A stretch of 64,000 nucleotides of DNA. It comes from Armigeres subalbatus. Its lineage: Eukaryota > Arthropoda > Insecta > Diptera > Culicidae. Below are positions 11,801 through 23,601 of this stretch, piece by piece (within the stretch, counting starts at the first letter, position 1; the number at the start of each line of letters is the position of its first letter). The translations under genes were made by a program, and so were the position numbers. The notes beneath the pieces are model-generated. The model worked only from the letters and a program-made list of their open reading frames with translations, did not search any database and was not told where the DNA came from. Where the stretch lies: assembly GCF_024139115.2 (NCBI RefSeq), contig NC_085139.1:143208652-143272651 (forward strand). Direction: 5' to 3'.

Positions 11801-13540
11801 AGAAATGCACTCCAAGCTGTCGAAGACGCGTGTTACGCGATCTTGAAAGTCCGTTTGATCATGAAATTCCTGTGAGGCGTTGAAGCCATGGTCCTGAAGC
11901 TACGGAGCAGAATGCCGGGTGGTCGTTTATATCCTCAAAACACGCTGCCGGTTTGTTGAAGGTAGGCTGTTCGTTCCATTCAATTTAGTTTAAATTTTTG
12001 GATGGAAATATTCTCCAAGCGTTGAGGCGATAAGCCATGGCCGCTAAACAACATAAATACAAGAGACGTATGATTTTTAAAAACAATGTGTGTCTGAAAG
12101 AGAGGCTGCCTTTGTCCACTTTCTTTTTCGGGTAAATCACCCAATCTCATATTTGTTGTTGAATTTTGAACTTTCAATAGGGCGCTATGGCTCTTGATCT
12201 ATAAATATTTTTGCTGTTGAAAAAATATAAAATGCTGAAGGGTAAATAACAACGATTCCCTGAATATGAAATAAAACAGTAATACCAAAGTAATATGAAA
12301 CAAATGATATCAAGTTGCGTTATGAAATCTGATAAGTGATAGTATTGCATTACCTCCTTCGAGCAGAGTTAACCAATAAAGCCGAAAAACAAAGTAACGG
12401 TACTTTAAAACTACTAAGTTGTGCAATTCTGAAAGCTAATACTTGCTTAGTTTAATTACATTTCATATGTTTTCTCTTTATCAAGATATGCTTAAATATT
12501 GCATATACATAGAACATAGCCATAATTAATCTTCGCAATAATTAATCACTTTTTATAATGAGTAATAAATAAGGAACAAATTAAAAACACCACTTCTAAG
12601 AAAATAAAACTCCTCTTTCATTTGTTTCTAGTGAATATATCTATTCTAAGCTGCAAACCCAGTTTTGCCAGTTGATTAGATTTCGCTGCTTTAGAAAACC
12701 ATAATTAATACCTTATTAAATAGCAGTTACGCAGCCTCCGCGCATTCTATGAAATCTATATGTTGATACGCACCATTTCCTAAAAAGCTACTAATTCAAT
12801 TGGAGTTGATTGATAAATAATAAGGATGGAGGAATTGGTTTTTTTTTCAAATAGGTCTGCCTCTCTTCGAGTGTTCTAAGAATAAAAATCCGTGCAACAG
12901 AATCTTTTAGATTTTTTTAAATGTAGAATTCAAAATATACTTTATACGCTCCGTTATTTTAGGTTTAAGTAGGTACCATTAGTAAGGAAAAAACCCTTAT
13001 TACAATATTTTTTATTTACATGTTTATGACCACCGCATACGCTGCTAGCCTTTTTGGAAATTGTTACTTTGAAAGAGATTTCAAAAGCGTTCATTAATGG
13101 ATGCTAATTATATATTTACTCACGGAGGAATGCTCGCACCATAGGTTGACTTGGTGAAAACGAGGACCATGTTTACATATTCACAGACAATAATGACTAT
13201 TTGTATGGTTTGTTTCGAAGCAATGTGCTTTAAAGGAGTTAATAAATGATTGAACAAACAACGGTCAAAAGGCGGTATCACACTTTTATAGTGGCGCTGC
13301 CTACTATCCATGATCGCATAGGTGGCGTACCAACCATTTTACTTTCTAATGTCTTCCGAACTTGGAGATATATTTTTGTTTATTTTATATTTTCAGAAAG
13401 GTGTTCGAAACCCTGAATCGACCGAGGCGTTTTTCAAAATCCTGTTAGGGTGATCATTTCCGAAAGCGTTCCAAGAGTCTTTAGCTGACATACCTATGAT
13501 AGGTCTGTAAGGACTTGAGATTGCCAAATCCCGAAGTGTG
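8890..13540. other. Long AT-rich segment with no recognisable gene or element
   Basis: No domain, tRNA-like box or well-bounded repeat was recognised on either strand. Open frames are short and overlap on both strands (for example near 9353-9674 and 9895-10159). The block at about 11440-11980 is somewhat richer in GC but has no readable protein signature. Unrecognised old repeats are likely. Confidence 0.4.
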
Positions 13541-13544
13541 CAGT

Positions 13545-14068
13545 GTGAATTAAAAAGGAAGATGTTATAAGTAGAAAGGAAGATGCAAGGAGTGCAAAGT
13601 GAGAATTCAGAAGTGATAAGTGAGTAGTGAAAAGAAGATAAGAAGTGAGAAGTATAAAATTAGGAATAAGAAATGAGTTCGTAGGAAGAAGTGAGAAATG
13701 CGAAGTAAGAAGTGAGTAGTTTGAAATAAGAAGTGAGAAGCGAGAAGAAGTCTAGGCGAACATTTGAAAAGGACGTAACAGCCAAAATTAATTCTTTCAT
13801 GTTCATTGTCTATGTGTATAGCCATGTATGTAGACAAAGAATCGGAAAGAAAAAAAGGAAGTGCGAAGTGAAAAGTGAATAATGTGAGAAATGAGAGATA
13901 AGGGATGAGGAAAAAGAAGTTGTTGGAGTTGAAAATTAGGAATAAGTAACGTAGTTTTAGTAGTAACAAAGTAAGAAATGAGAATAAAATAATGTAAAGT
14001 AAGAAGGGAGAAAACGAAAGCGAGAAGTAAGTAGTGAGGAATTTGGAAGTAAGCAGAAGTCCATAGTG
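13545..14068. repeat. Degenerate purine-rich GAAGTGAGAA repeat
   Basis: Loose repetition of GAAGTGAGAA-type words over about 500 bp, interrupted at 13768-13855 by a copy of the hairpin element of 8797-8888. Related tracts lie at 18090-18305 and 62400-62740. The open frame on the minus strand is only a translation of the low-complexity tract. Confidence 0.75.
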
Positions 14069-14087
14069 ATTAAAAATGATAAATCAA

Positions 14088-14265
14088 CCCTCATTCCTTC
14101 TTCCGCCGTCTTTTTTCTTCCAACTTTTTTCTTCTTCTTCCTTATTTCATCTTCCTTCTTTTTTATTCCTGTTTTCTTTTCTTTTTTCCATACTTCTTCC
14201 TCTTACTTATTTTTTCTTCCTCCTTCACTTTCTTCTTCCTCCTTCACTTCTCATTACTCTCTACC
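14088..14265. repeat. Pyrimidine-rich TTCTTCC tract
   Basis: A nearly pure C/T stretch of TTCTTCC and CACTTCTCA words. It is roughly the complement of the purine tract just before it, so the two could form a large imperfect hairpin. It is followed at 14266-14310 by a GGGCCGGATTTAGCC phrase of the type seen at the ends of arthropod transposons. Confidence 0.65.
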
Positions 14266-14790
14266 AGGGCCGGATTTAGCCGGAAGGGGGTCCCGGGGCC
14301 AACGGTATGTGGGGGCCCCAAAATGTACAAAAAAGGTTAGTTTTGGTACATAAGATTTGTGGGGGCTCGGGGGATGTCAACCAGATGACGAACTTGCTCA
14401 AATTAACTTCCTGCACGTCTAGTATTTTCCACTATGACATCTTTTCACAAGTTTACTTCTCCATCTAGTATTTTCCACTAAAACATCTGTTTAAAACTTT
14501 ACATTAAAATTATACAATATGTATCAAATGAAATTCCTAATTACAAACTTAAAGCCACACTTTGCCCACCTTGTAGGTAAAAGTTTTCAATACGTTTATG
14601 TATATATGTACCAATCATTAAAAACCAGATTAGAATAGCGTAAACCGTCGTGATTACGTGATTTTATTATCGCTGATGTGAATTTCCCAAAGTACCGATA
14701 TTATAACAAGTATAATAACTCTCTGTATGGCATTGTGGTGAACCAGTGATTAGTGTCTTGGATTGATTTAGTTTTTGTGATATTTGATTA

Positions 14791-16060
14791 GAGTAGAGTG
14801 GGGCAAGAGTACGCACTTAGTTTTTAATCGATCGTGTGGCCCTTATGAATCAAGCTTCTGTATATCAAATCAATGTCGATGATTCATATACTCTTCCTAT
14901 ATGTTACCCAGCGGAAAAAATATTAAAATTATTGATATTCGTTTTAGTTGAAGCCTTATTGCAAGACACGTCAAAAACGCACTATTACCCCACCGGTGGG
15001 GTAAGAGTGCGCATCGAGTGGGGTAGGAGTACGCATTTATCTAATCATGTGCTTCAAGTATATATTACAACAAATAAGAATTAATAACATTTAATGGATG
15101 TTTAATGAAAGTAGGGAATGTTTTAAGATTACGTAACTCTTCCAAGAAATGGGATCTTTCATACGAAAACCATTGTTTTTTTATATACAAAAAACTGCAG
15201 AGTTCAAAATATATCAGGTTTCGCGTGGCGTAAACAAAATAATTTTTCTTAAAGAAAGTCCACCAATTACGTAACGTAAAATTCGGCCATTTCATTACCC
15301 TTCTCCCTATCTTACACATTTTGGTATGAATTATCTAAAAATTGTATGGATCGCCAAACATCTCGCAACCCTTCCCAGCTGTTTCTTTTGATTAAATGAA
15401 ATTATCAGTTAGATTAAATTGTGTTTTCGGACTACGTTTGGTGTACAACAAGTCCTAATATAATTTCATTATTTCACTTCAGTGCTTTGTTCGCTAAGCC
15501 CTTACTAACACTAAATTACTTCACCTTATCCTTAAAACTTGTGATAATTTACGATTTTTGTCCCCTTTTTCTTAGTTAAGGATCTTTACGCTTTAGAAGT
15601 AGTCATATTTCGGTGGGAGATACGGGTTTGACATCAGAACTTGAAGATTCACATGCGTACTCTTGCCCCACCCGTACCTGCGTACTTTTACCCCACAGCT
15701 CCAAAATTTATTCAGATAATGGTTTTAACTTCTTGGAAAACCAACCAGATTGGTGTTCTGCACCATAAAATACTCTATACAATAGATTATCGAAATGGTA
15801 TAATGTTCATCTGATTGAACGTATATATGGTAATAAAATAATAGTTGCGGAAACACAATTATTTTTAGCAAAATGACCAAAAAGTTATCTAACTCCATGT
15901 ATCCCTTGTTGTTTATTCAAATCGTTTACAATTACACATGATAATAGTTGGCCAGAATACCTGTCAAACTGATGCAGTGCTGCTAGTTTATCTTTTTTTA
16001 TTACTTCAAAAAATCGAAAACGTACTCTTACCCCACGCGCACTCTTGCCCCACTCTACTC
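14791..16060. mobile_element. Non-autonomous TIR element with iterated GGGGCAAGAGT motifs
   Basis: Both ends carry the inverted repeat TAGAGTGGGGCAAGAGT, flanked outward by a shared GAGTAG and TA. The core GGGGYAAGAGTRCGC recurs inside: direct copies near 14799, 14996 and 15020, inverted copies near 14977, 15654, 15679, 16021 and 16037. Two of these form a palindrome at 14977-15012. There is no transposase. The target duplication is ambiguous: a TA, or a poor 8-bp match. The first 11 bases of the TIR equal those of the hAT-like element at 20451. It sits just before the BEL/Pao relic. Confidence 0.75.
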
Positions 16061-16146
16061 TAGAGTTTATTGGAAAGCATTGTCCACAATGCAACGCAAG
16101 AAGAAATGTAAAATTCAGTGGGTGAATCGGCACTGGTGATAAAAAA

Positions 16147-16404
16147 ATGTCTTCAGAAGCGAAGATCATGGATGAGTGGCAACAGAAAAGCAAAATGTAG
16201 TGGATTCCGTAGCGCTGTTGGAGAATTACGTGAAAAGCTTCAAAAAGGAAGAAATCCAGAAGGAACAGGTAGAGGCTTGGGCATAGAAGCTGGAGCGTTT
16301 GTACGACGAGTTTCATCAGGTGGCTGTCAAGATGTAGGCATTGTCTACGAAGGATTTGGATTTGAAAGGTGAGCGACAGAAATTTGACAGTAGATACTAT
16401 GCTC
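16147..16404 (+). pseudogene. BEL/Pao gag N-terminal fragment
   Basis: A start at 16147 is followed by a stop at 16198, but one frame over the reading continues as a charged helical segment (KSFKKEEIQKEQVEAWA, then KLERLYDEFHQVAVKM, then LSTKDLDLKGERQKFDSRYY). This is the usual start of BEL/Pao gag. A frameshift near 16197 and in-frame stops near 16283 and 16334 break it. Confidence 0.65.
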
Positions 16405-17775
16405 TACGAGCAGGTCTTCCGATTCGACAATGGTCATTCAACGACCAAACTGTGTTGGATGCCATTCCGCCGGAATACCGTGAGACTGAAACGCTGCTCG
16501 ATTTGGATCACGAATCTTCCGCTACCACGCTTGGACTACGCTGGGAACCAGCTATCCATTTTCTCTTCTTTAAGCAACCGAAGTGGAAACAGTACTCCAC
16601 GCTTACGAAGAGGGATAGCTTACTTTCACAAATCAGCAGTTTGTTTGACCCGCTAGGACTCATCGGTCCTACTATTCCATATTCCATGGATACTTCAACT
16701 AGACTGGGACACTCCAGTGCCATTGATTATAGTTAGAGCATGGCACGGTATTCAGCAGAAACTCACCGCTCTCGTACACTTACGGATTCTCCGTCATGTC
16801 CTTAGTCCAGGCTATGCACGTTTGGAAGTCCACGGCTTCAGTGATGCATCAGAAGCAGCTTATGGTGCCTGCTTATTTCTTCGCTCCATATCCTCTGCCG
16901 GATCTTGCACAGGTCGACTTCTCATGTCAAAGTCGAAGGTCGCTCCAGTGGACACGAAGTCCATCCCACGACTTGAGCTATGTGCGGCTCATCTACTGTC
17001 TAAACTGCTGGTTCATGCCATGGATTGCACCGAGATTTCTGCCACGACGTATTTGTCATCCTCCATTGTCTTGGACTGGCTTGCTGCAACTGGCTTGCGT
17101 CAACATGGAAGACGTTTGTAGCCAATCGGGTTGCTGAAATCAAATATCTGACCACACACGCTGTCTGGAACCATGTTCCCTCCAAGGACAATCCAGCAGC
17201 TCTGGCATGGACCACCATGGCTTGGTACAGAAAGATTGTTGTGTTGCCCACTGTTGAAGATGGCGTTGAAAACGATCTAGTTTATCGCTATTCCAATCTT
17301 CCTTCATTGCTGCGAATCAGTGCACTCATTCGTAGGTTCTGGGAGAACTGCATTCGTCACAAGAGTCGTCAAGATTGTCTGATTGGTCCGCTGACGGTTG
17401 TCGAAATTGACCGAACCCTACTCGCTTTGGTCCGAATAATACAGCACGAGCATTTCGGGAAGGAAGTTCGACAACTGTCCGCCACTGGAGAGGTGGATCG
17501 TAGATCGAAGCTTCGGTTCCTGTGTCCAGAATTAGTGGATGGCATAATTCGTCTCGGCGGCCGGTTGCACAACGCTCATATTTGTACCTATCAATAAAAA
17601 GCATCCGATCGTACTTCCAGCCAAGCATCGGCTGACTGAGCTCATTGTTACTAAAGAACACCACAAGACACTTCATGCAGGTCCTGGCCTACTACTTTCG
17701 TCAATCTGTCAAAAATACTGGCCTCTGGATCATGGTTCGACAAATCGTCCACCGTTGCGTAACGTATAAGTGGAG
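16405..17775 (+). pseudogene. BEL/Pao pol fragment: RT end, RNase H, integrase zinc region
   Basis: Blocks in order: LGLRWEPAIHFLFFKQPKWK and LSQISSLFDPLGLIGPT (end of RT, about 16520-16680), a frame change, GFSDASEAAYGACLFLRS (first RNase H Asp, about 16835), SIPRLELCAAHLLSKL (RNase H Glu), then SSIVLDWLAA where the expected WVD-type segment with the next catalytic Asp is missing. After another frame change near 17070, NRVAEIKYLTT, VWNHVPSKDNPA and LIRRFWENCIRHKSR lead into LRFLCPELVDGIIRLGGRLHNA and the integrase His/His region near 17600-17750. There are several frameshifts and no catalytic integrase core. Confidence 0.8.
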
Positions 17776-17878
17776 TGGAGGGGTTGTAGGTCCTTGATCT
17801 AATAGTTGGAAATCGAGATTTTGATCCTTATACATGACTATTTCGTATGAAAATCAGCGAATGCTTTATAGCTATTTT

Positions 17879-18070
17879 CAGCACTTTACAGTTATTAACT
17901 GCGAAGGTACTAAGCCTAGTTAACATTTTTGCATTCATATATACAATGAGGCTTTTATAAGGCCTTTATGCCCAGGAAAGTTGGAAAAATCTTAGACCGG
18001 ACCTGGAAACAAACCCTAGCATGATCTTGCTTTGTAACCGCGCATCTTACCGCATAACTAAAGAAGGTTT
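17879..18070 (-). mobile_element. Strongly decayed Feilai-like SINE
   Basis: It shares long phrases with the Feilai copy at 5940-6222, for example GTTATTAACTGCGA, AACATTTTTGCATTC, TTTATGCCCAGG and ATGATCTTGCTTTGTA. The B-box region is mutated and the tail is lost. Confidence 0.7.
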
Positions 18071-18089
18071 TACTTCGGACTTTTAAACT

Positions 18090-18305
18090 TTAATTACTTA
18101 CTTATTTCTCACTTCTTATTTTAATTTTTCGCTTCGCATTTTCATTTTTTACTTCTCACTTCCACTTTATTACTTCTAACATTTTTACTAGTCACTTCTC
18201 ACTCCTCAATTCTCAATATCGATTTATCTTTTCTTATGTGAATTGAGAAGTGATAAATTTCGTATTCCTCACTGCTCACTTCACACTTTGCAATTCTAAC
18301 TACAC
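18090..18305. repeat. Degenerate CTTCTCACTTC repeat tract
   Basis: Pyrimidine-rich words such as TTCTCACTTCTTA, with one inverted segment (GAATTGAGAAGTG). Same satellite type as 13545-14068 and 62400-62740. At 18335-18395 a short run of TTCGGCCAAA-type words follows, the other satellite that accompanies it near 62.3 and 62.8 kb. Confidence 0.65.
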
Positions 18306-20382
18306 ATTTCGTAATCTAAAAATTGTTTTTAAACTATTCGGGCAAACGGGTCGTTCGGTTAAACAGCATTCGGCCAAAAGGCATTCAATCATAGAACCTG
18401 ACACCGATTCATAGCATCAATAATAATATCCAACGTATTCTCCAATACTTCTTCTTCCATAAAATAGTTTTACTTTTACAACTTTCTTTACTCTGCTCTC
18501 AAGAATTACGGACAGATCATAGAGAGATGGCAAGAAGAGCTCTCACTTAAAAGAACCGAGTTCAATTCCCGTGCACGGATTTTTATTCATTTCTCAATGC
18601 CAATAGAATAAATCGTAACACATTGAATTAAAGTTATGAACCAATATTCAAAAACATAGACTCACGAATTTATGAATTATTTTTTACATATGTCGAGCAA
18701 CGAGATAGTAAATAGTCATCGGTATCTGATGAATTACAAATAAAACGTTTTATGCTTAAATTTTTTTTAATCATTTTGCCCTTCAATTCCTTGTTTTTGT
18801 GTGAGTTGTTATATGATCCATTGAAATCCACACTTTCCATTGAAATCCACATTTTCATTATTAATTATACTAAAAAACAGTTATTGAAAATTAACAAGAA
18901 GTACTCAAAATAGGCAACCCTGCTCAGGCCACATTTTTAATAGTTTATTTTGACAAGTACTGTGTGCATTGATACCTAATTTCGTCCAGCGGCACGTTGG
19001 TTCTTAATGAGTGGCTTCTCCATATGGTTCAAGGATACACACCGTGTCTCCTCAATGAATGCCGCCAAACATCAACCAGCACTTTGAAGTGCCGAGTGTA
19101 CAAAAAGGACAATAAAGCAATGTAGAATAGGAATAAAGCGTTCATAATGGGAGGCATTTTAACGAGAGGGATCTATGTGTGGCGAGCCACATGCCGTTTG
19201 CTTTGACAGGGCTGTTTTCTCGAAGAGGTGTTGTAGGCAAGGAAAGTTAAGAAAATCAGGTTAAAAAGCAAACCGAGATAAACAAACACGACCCTACAAA
19301 CCGGTGCGGTGTTATAAAACTATGTGTGAGGTATGCGGTTCATCACACACAACATTTCTCCCGCATAGCATCGGTGTTTGATGGGTTTTTAAGCAACCTA
19401 CCGACCAGGCTACTAGAAGCGTGGCGACAAACGACGCGGTGGCTGCATTTTTCTCGGCCAGTCGGCGCGCTGGCCAGTTTTATGCCCTGTTGTGTCTGCT
19501 ATTGTAGCTATGTTCCAGGTTACTGTTAATAATCAATCCGATAGTTCGCTGAACCTTGACGGCCCGTTGAAATGTTTTGTTTTAATTCTACAATCCGTTG
19601 ATCACGAAAGACGTCAATAATCTCAATTATCATGCGACCGAATGGGAAATGTTAGTCACGCCATGGATTTAAAAATCATCAATTTGACACATTCAATTCC
19701 AAAAAATAATGACGAGTGTTTCAGGTCGAAAATCAACACCTCGGCTGCTCGTGTCATGTTTCGTAGTGCGGATTCAATCATGATAGCGATAGAACTTGTT
19801 AGTCACGCACTCATGACTACTATAGCACTAATATTTCGAGTGGAAAATGTCAAAAAATCACTTAAAAAGTAGGTTTATCCATCTTACATTAGCTTAGTTT
19901 AACCAAAAGTTCATGTCTGGCACAACTAGTTATATTTTCAAATAGCTATTTAACTTCGAATGCATTTGTAAGTTATCGCATGAAGTGTAGTTGCTTTTGA
20001 AGAGCATTCTGAAAGATTTACTGCTAGATTATTGCTTTGTTTCATATTTTCTTATAAACAGACTCGACATGTTGAAGGCAAATTACTAAAGGTGGCAAAT
20101 TGCATCGTTTCATGTATTCACATTTTAGTTTGTACAATTTGGGTTAATTTATATGCATGTTTATATATTTCAATTTAAAATATTACATGAATGCATTGGC
20201 GTATAACATTATTTATAGGGGGCAATCTTGTTCTTAAAATTTAATATTTCTTCACTACCAGATTGATTTTCCTTTATTATACTGCATTAGGGCATTTAAA
20301 GCATCAGTGAAAAATATATGGATCTTAAATATGCCGTATCAATGTCTTAAAGTATAGGCCAGAGGTTAAATGTTCATTTATT
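18306..20382. other. No gene; possible tRNA-like fragment near 18500-18585
   Basis: AT-rich sequence without recognised coding content. A B-box-like GAGTTCAATTCCC near 18550 preceded by a possible A box suggests a short SINE remnant. The segment 18950-19560 is richer in GC and less repetitive but shows no protein signature. Confidence 0.35.
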
Positions 20383-20450
20383 TAGACTAAGGCCGAAGTG
20401 GCCTGTGCGGCATATAAGAGTCTTCTCCATTCGGCTCGGTCCATGGCTAC

Positions 20451-21340
20451 TAGAGTGGGGCGTCATGGTCATTTTTTCAAATCAATGGTTTTTCGAAGCC
20501 ATTCTGAGTCCTGAACAACTGTGCAGAATTTGGGACCGATTGGTTGCTTCCTCGCTTTCCGCATCGCGTTTGAAGTTTGTATGGAAATTAGTATGGTAGA
20601 ACGTATATTTTTGCATTTCTATTACTAGAGGCTTCAGTTCATTGTAAGCCAAGTGGCACATTGCGTTAAAGTATAACCCAAAGGATGCCGAAAAACTTTG
20701 CTGAAGAAGGCACGTTGCTGGAACGTCCACGAAAAAAGTTATAACGCTTAGAACATTGAGTATTCAAACCATATGCAAAAAATCATTCATTCTGCCAGCA
20801 CTGCCGTACTACGTAGACCAATAATTTAATTGAGTGTTATTTCAAAATTATTGATCTTATAGAGCTTTAGAGCTAATGGGAGCTATCCGGAATTATTTCA
20901 CAAAGAAAAAAATCCGACGAGAAGGAAGATGGGTTTTGCCCTTCAAGAACCATAAGTTGTCCGGTAGTGCTGGCAGAAACATTGATTTCTTGCATATGGT
21001 TTATACAATCAATTTTCGAAACGTAATAACATTTTTTGTAGACCTTCCAGCTATGTACCTTCTTCGGCAAAGTGTTTCGGCATCTTCCAGACTAGATGCT
21101 AACGTATTGAGTCACGTGATTGATGATAAATTGAAGCCGCAAAGAGCAAAAATGTAAAAAAGTACGTTTTCCCATACTAATCTCCATGTAAATTTAAAAC
21201 GCGATGCGGCATGCGAGGTTACAACCAATCGAGGCCATATTTTGCACAGTTGATTGGGGTCCCAAAACTATTCAGAAAAACCTTGATCTCACTTGATCGG
21301 ACGAAGTTTGCGTTTTTCCATACAACTGCGCCCCACTCTA
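20451..21340. mobile_element. hAT-like foldback element, 890 bp
   Basis: The ends are TAGAGTGGGGCG and its complement. It is flanked by the 8-bp direct repeat ATGGCTAC (20443-20450 and 21341-21348), the length made by hAT transposases. The two halves are imperfectly complementary over much of their length, for example TATGGAAATTAGTATGG near 20580 against CCATACTAATCTCCAT near 21170. It carries no transposase. It interrupts the C-terminal end of the RTE ORF. Confidence 0.85.
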
Positions 21341-21348
21341 ATGGCTAC

Positions 21349-22526
21349 ACGTCGCCAACCACGCAGTCTACGGAGGGTCCGCAAGTCATCTTCCACCTGA
21401 TCGATCCACCTTGCCCGCTGCGCACCTCGCCTTCTTGTGCCCGTCGGATCGTTGTCGAGAACCATTTCACCGGGTTATTATCCGACATTCTGGCTACGTG
21501 CCCGGCCCACCGCAGTCTTCCGATTTTCGCGGTGTGAACGATGGATGGTTCTTCCAACAGCTGATACAACTCGTGGTTCATTCGCCTCCTCCACGTACCG
21601 TCCGCCATCTGCACCCCACCATAGATGGTACGCAGCACTTTCCTTTCGAAAATTCCGAGTGCGCGTTGGTCCTCCACGAGCATCGTCCAGGTCTCGTGTC
21701 CGTAGAGGACTACCGGTCTAATGAGCGTTTTGTAGATTGTCAGTATGGCACGGCGGCGAACTCTATTCGATCGGAGCGTCTTGCGAAGTCCAAAGCATGT
21801 ACGATTTCCAGCCACTATGCGTCTCCGAATTTCACTGCTGGTATCATTTTCGGCAGTCACCTGTGAGCCCAAGTACACAAATTCTTCAGCCTCCTCGATT
21901 TCGTCACCACCGATGCCAACTCGCGGTGGGTGGCTCACATTGTCTTCTTTTGAACCTCTTCCTATCATGTACTTCGTCTTCGACGTGTTGATGACTAGTG
22001 CGATCCGCTTGGCTTCCCTCTTCAGTCTGATGTAGGCTTCCTCCATCTTATCAAAGTTACGTGCCATGATATCTATGTCGTCAGCGAAGCCAAATAGCTG
22101 GACGGACTTTTTGAAAATTGTACTACTCGTGTTAATCCCTTCTCTTCGTATAAGCCCTTCAAAAGCAATGTTGAATAGCAGACACGAAAGACCATCACCT
22201 TGCCGTAACCCTCTGCGGGTTTCTAAGGGACTCGAGAATGCCCCTGAAACTCGAACTACGCATATCACCCGATCCATCGTCGCTTTGATCAACCGTGTCA
22301 GTTTATCCGGAAATCCGTGTTCGTGCATTAGCTGCCATAGCTGGTCCCGATCGATTGTATCATATGCGGCTTTGAAGTCGATGAATAGATGATGTGTGGG
22401 CACGTTGTATTCGCGGCATTTCTGCAGTAATTGGCTAATTCTTGATCCGTGGTGGAGCGTTCGCCCATAAAACCCGCCTGGTACTGCCCCACGAATTCCC
22501 TTGCAATTTGTGTTAGTCGACGGCAT
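21349..22526 (-). pseudogene. RTE reverse transcriptase palm and thumb
   Basis: About 390 open codons on the minus strand hold HHLFIDFKAAYDTIDRDQLW (first catalytic Asp), RRGLRQGDGLSCLLFNIAFEG, SVQLFGFADDIDIMARNF (FADD active site), LVINTSKTKYMIGRG and VYLGSQVTAENDTSSEIRRR. The first 40 codons differ from the sister copy because of a frameshift near 22450-22510. The protein runs into the hAT-like insertion at 21340, and its last residues lie beyond it at 20383-20442. Confidence 0.85.
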
Positions 22527-22611
22527 TAAATTTGGGAGAGTACCTTGTAGGCGGCGTTCAGCAATGTGATTGCGCGGTAGTTGCTACAATCCAGCTTATC
22601 TCCCCCTTTTT

Positions 22612-23400
22612 TTAGATGGGACACACGAAACCTTCCATCCACTCCTGCGGCAAAAATTCCTTCTCCCAAATCTTGGTAATGACCCAGTGCAGCGCTCTAG
22701 TCAGTGCCTCACCACCGTGTTTAAATAGCTCTCCTGGTAGTTGGTCAACCCCAGGGGCTTTGTTGTTCTTCAGCCGGCCAATCTCCTCCTGGATTTCCTG
22801 GAGATCCGGAGCCGGTAGAATTATGTCCTGCGCGCGTTCCCCCAGGTCCATCACCATACCGCCATCTTCGTCTGCCACATCGCCATTCAGGTGTTCTTCG
22901 TAGTGCTGCCGCCACCTTTGGATCACCTCACGCTAGTTCGTAAGAAGGTTCCCGTTTCAGGCTGTGGCACGTGGCTCTTACGTGAACGTTTCAGCTTCTC
23001 ATAGAACTTTCGTGTGTTATTAGCGCGGTGCAGTTGCTCCGTCTCTTCACGGTCTCGATCTTCCTGCTGACGCTTTTTCATCCGGCAAATCGAGTTTTGT
23101 CTGTTCCGCGCCTGTTTATATCGTGCCTCGTTCACCCTCGTGCGTTGTTGCAGCAATCTCGCCCATGCTGCATTCTTCTCTTCTACTAACTGCTCGCATT
23201 CGCCGTCATACCAGTCGTTTCTCTGATCCGGGGGCACTGTGCCAAGTGCAGCGGTTGCGGTGCTACCAATGGCGGATCGAATATCTCTCTAGCAATCTTC
23301 AAGAGATGCTGCGCCTAGCTGCTCTTCCGTTGGGAGTGCCACTTCCAACTGATGCGAGTATTCTTGGGCTAGTCTACCGTCTTGTAGCCGCCCAATATTA
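22612..23400 (-). pseudogene. RTE connector between endonuclease and reverse transcriptase
   Basis: Two minus-strand frames carry the linker. 22923-23237 reads RNDWYDGECEQLVEEKNAAWARL and a long Arg/Gln/Glu-rich helix (RQQEDRDREETEQLHR). 22612-22926 reads IQRWRQHYEEHLNGD, IGRLKNNKAPGVDQLPGELFKHGG and [13 protein letters not shown], the start of the RT fingers. A frame change near 22925 separates them, and a stop follows VCPI. Several residues after HVPQPE are deleted relative to the sister copy. Confidence 0.8.
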
Positions 23401-23601
23401 AGCCGCGGCGCCCAACTTCGACGCGTGTTGTACACCGTCGAGAGTTTTGAGCGCAGGCATACTGCAACGAGGTAGTGGTCGGATTCAATATTCGCACTGC
23501 GGTAAGTGCGGAAGTTCGTGATGTCGGAGAAGAATTTGCCGTCGATTAGAACGTAGTCGATTTGGTTTTCCGTTTCTTGGTTAGGTGGTCTCTATGTAGC
23601 C

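Larger units (their letters stand above)
16147..17775 (+). mobile_element. BEL/Pao LTR retrotransposon relic, gag start fused to late pol
   Basis: A defective BEL/Pao internal region without identifiable LTRs. It starts with the gag N-terminus (ATG at 16147) and jumps near 16405 to a point downstream of the reverse-transcriptase active site, then continues through the end of RT, RNase H and the zinc-binding part of integrase. Similarity stops near 17775. The internal deletion removes most of gag, the protease and the catalytic RT core. The 14791-16060 element lies immediately upstream and may have inserted in its leader. Confidence 0.8.

Noticed and set aside
13607..14353. Long Phe/Leu/Ser-rich frames on both strands
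   Set aside because: They are translations of GAAGTGAG and TTCTTCC low-complexity tracts, not membrane proteins.
21411..22903. Plus-strand frames opposite the RTE ORF
   Set aside because: They are antisense shadows of the minus-strand reverse transcriptase.
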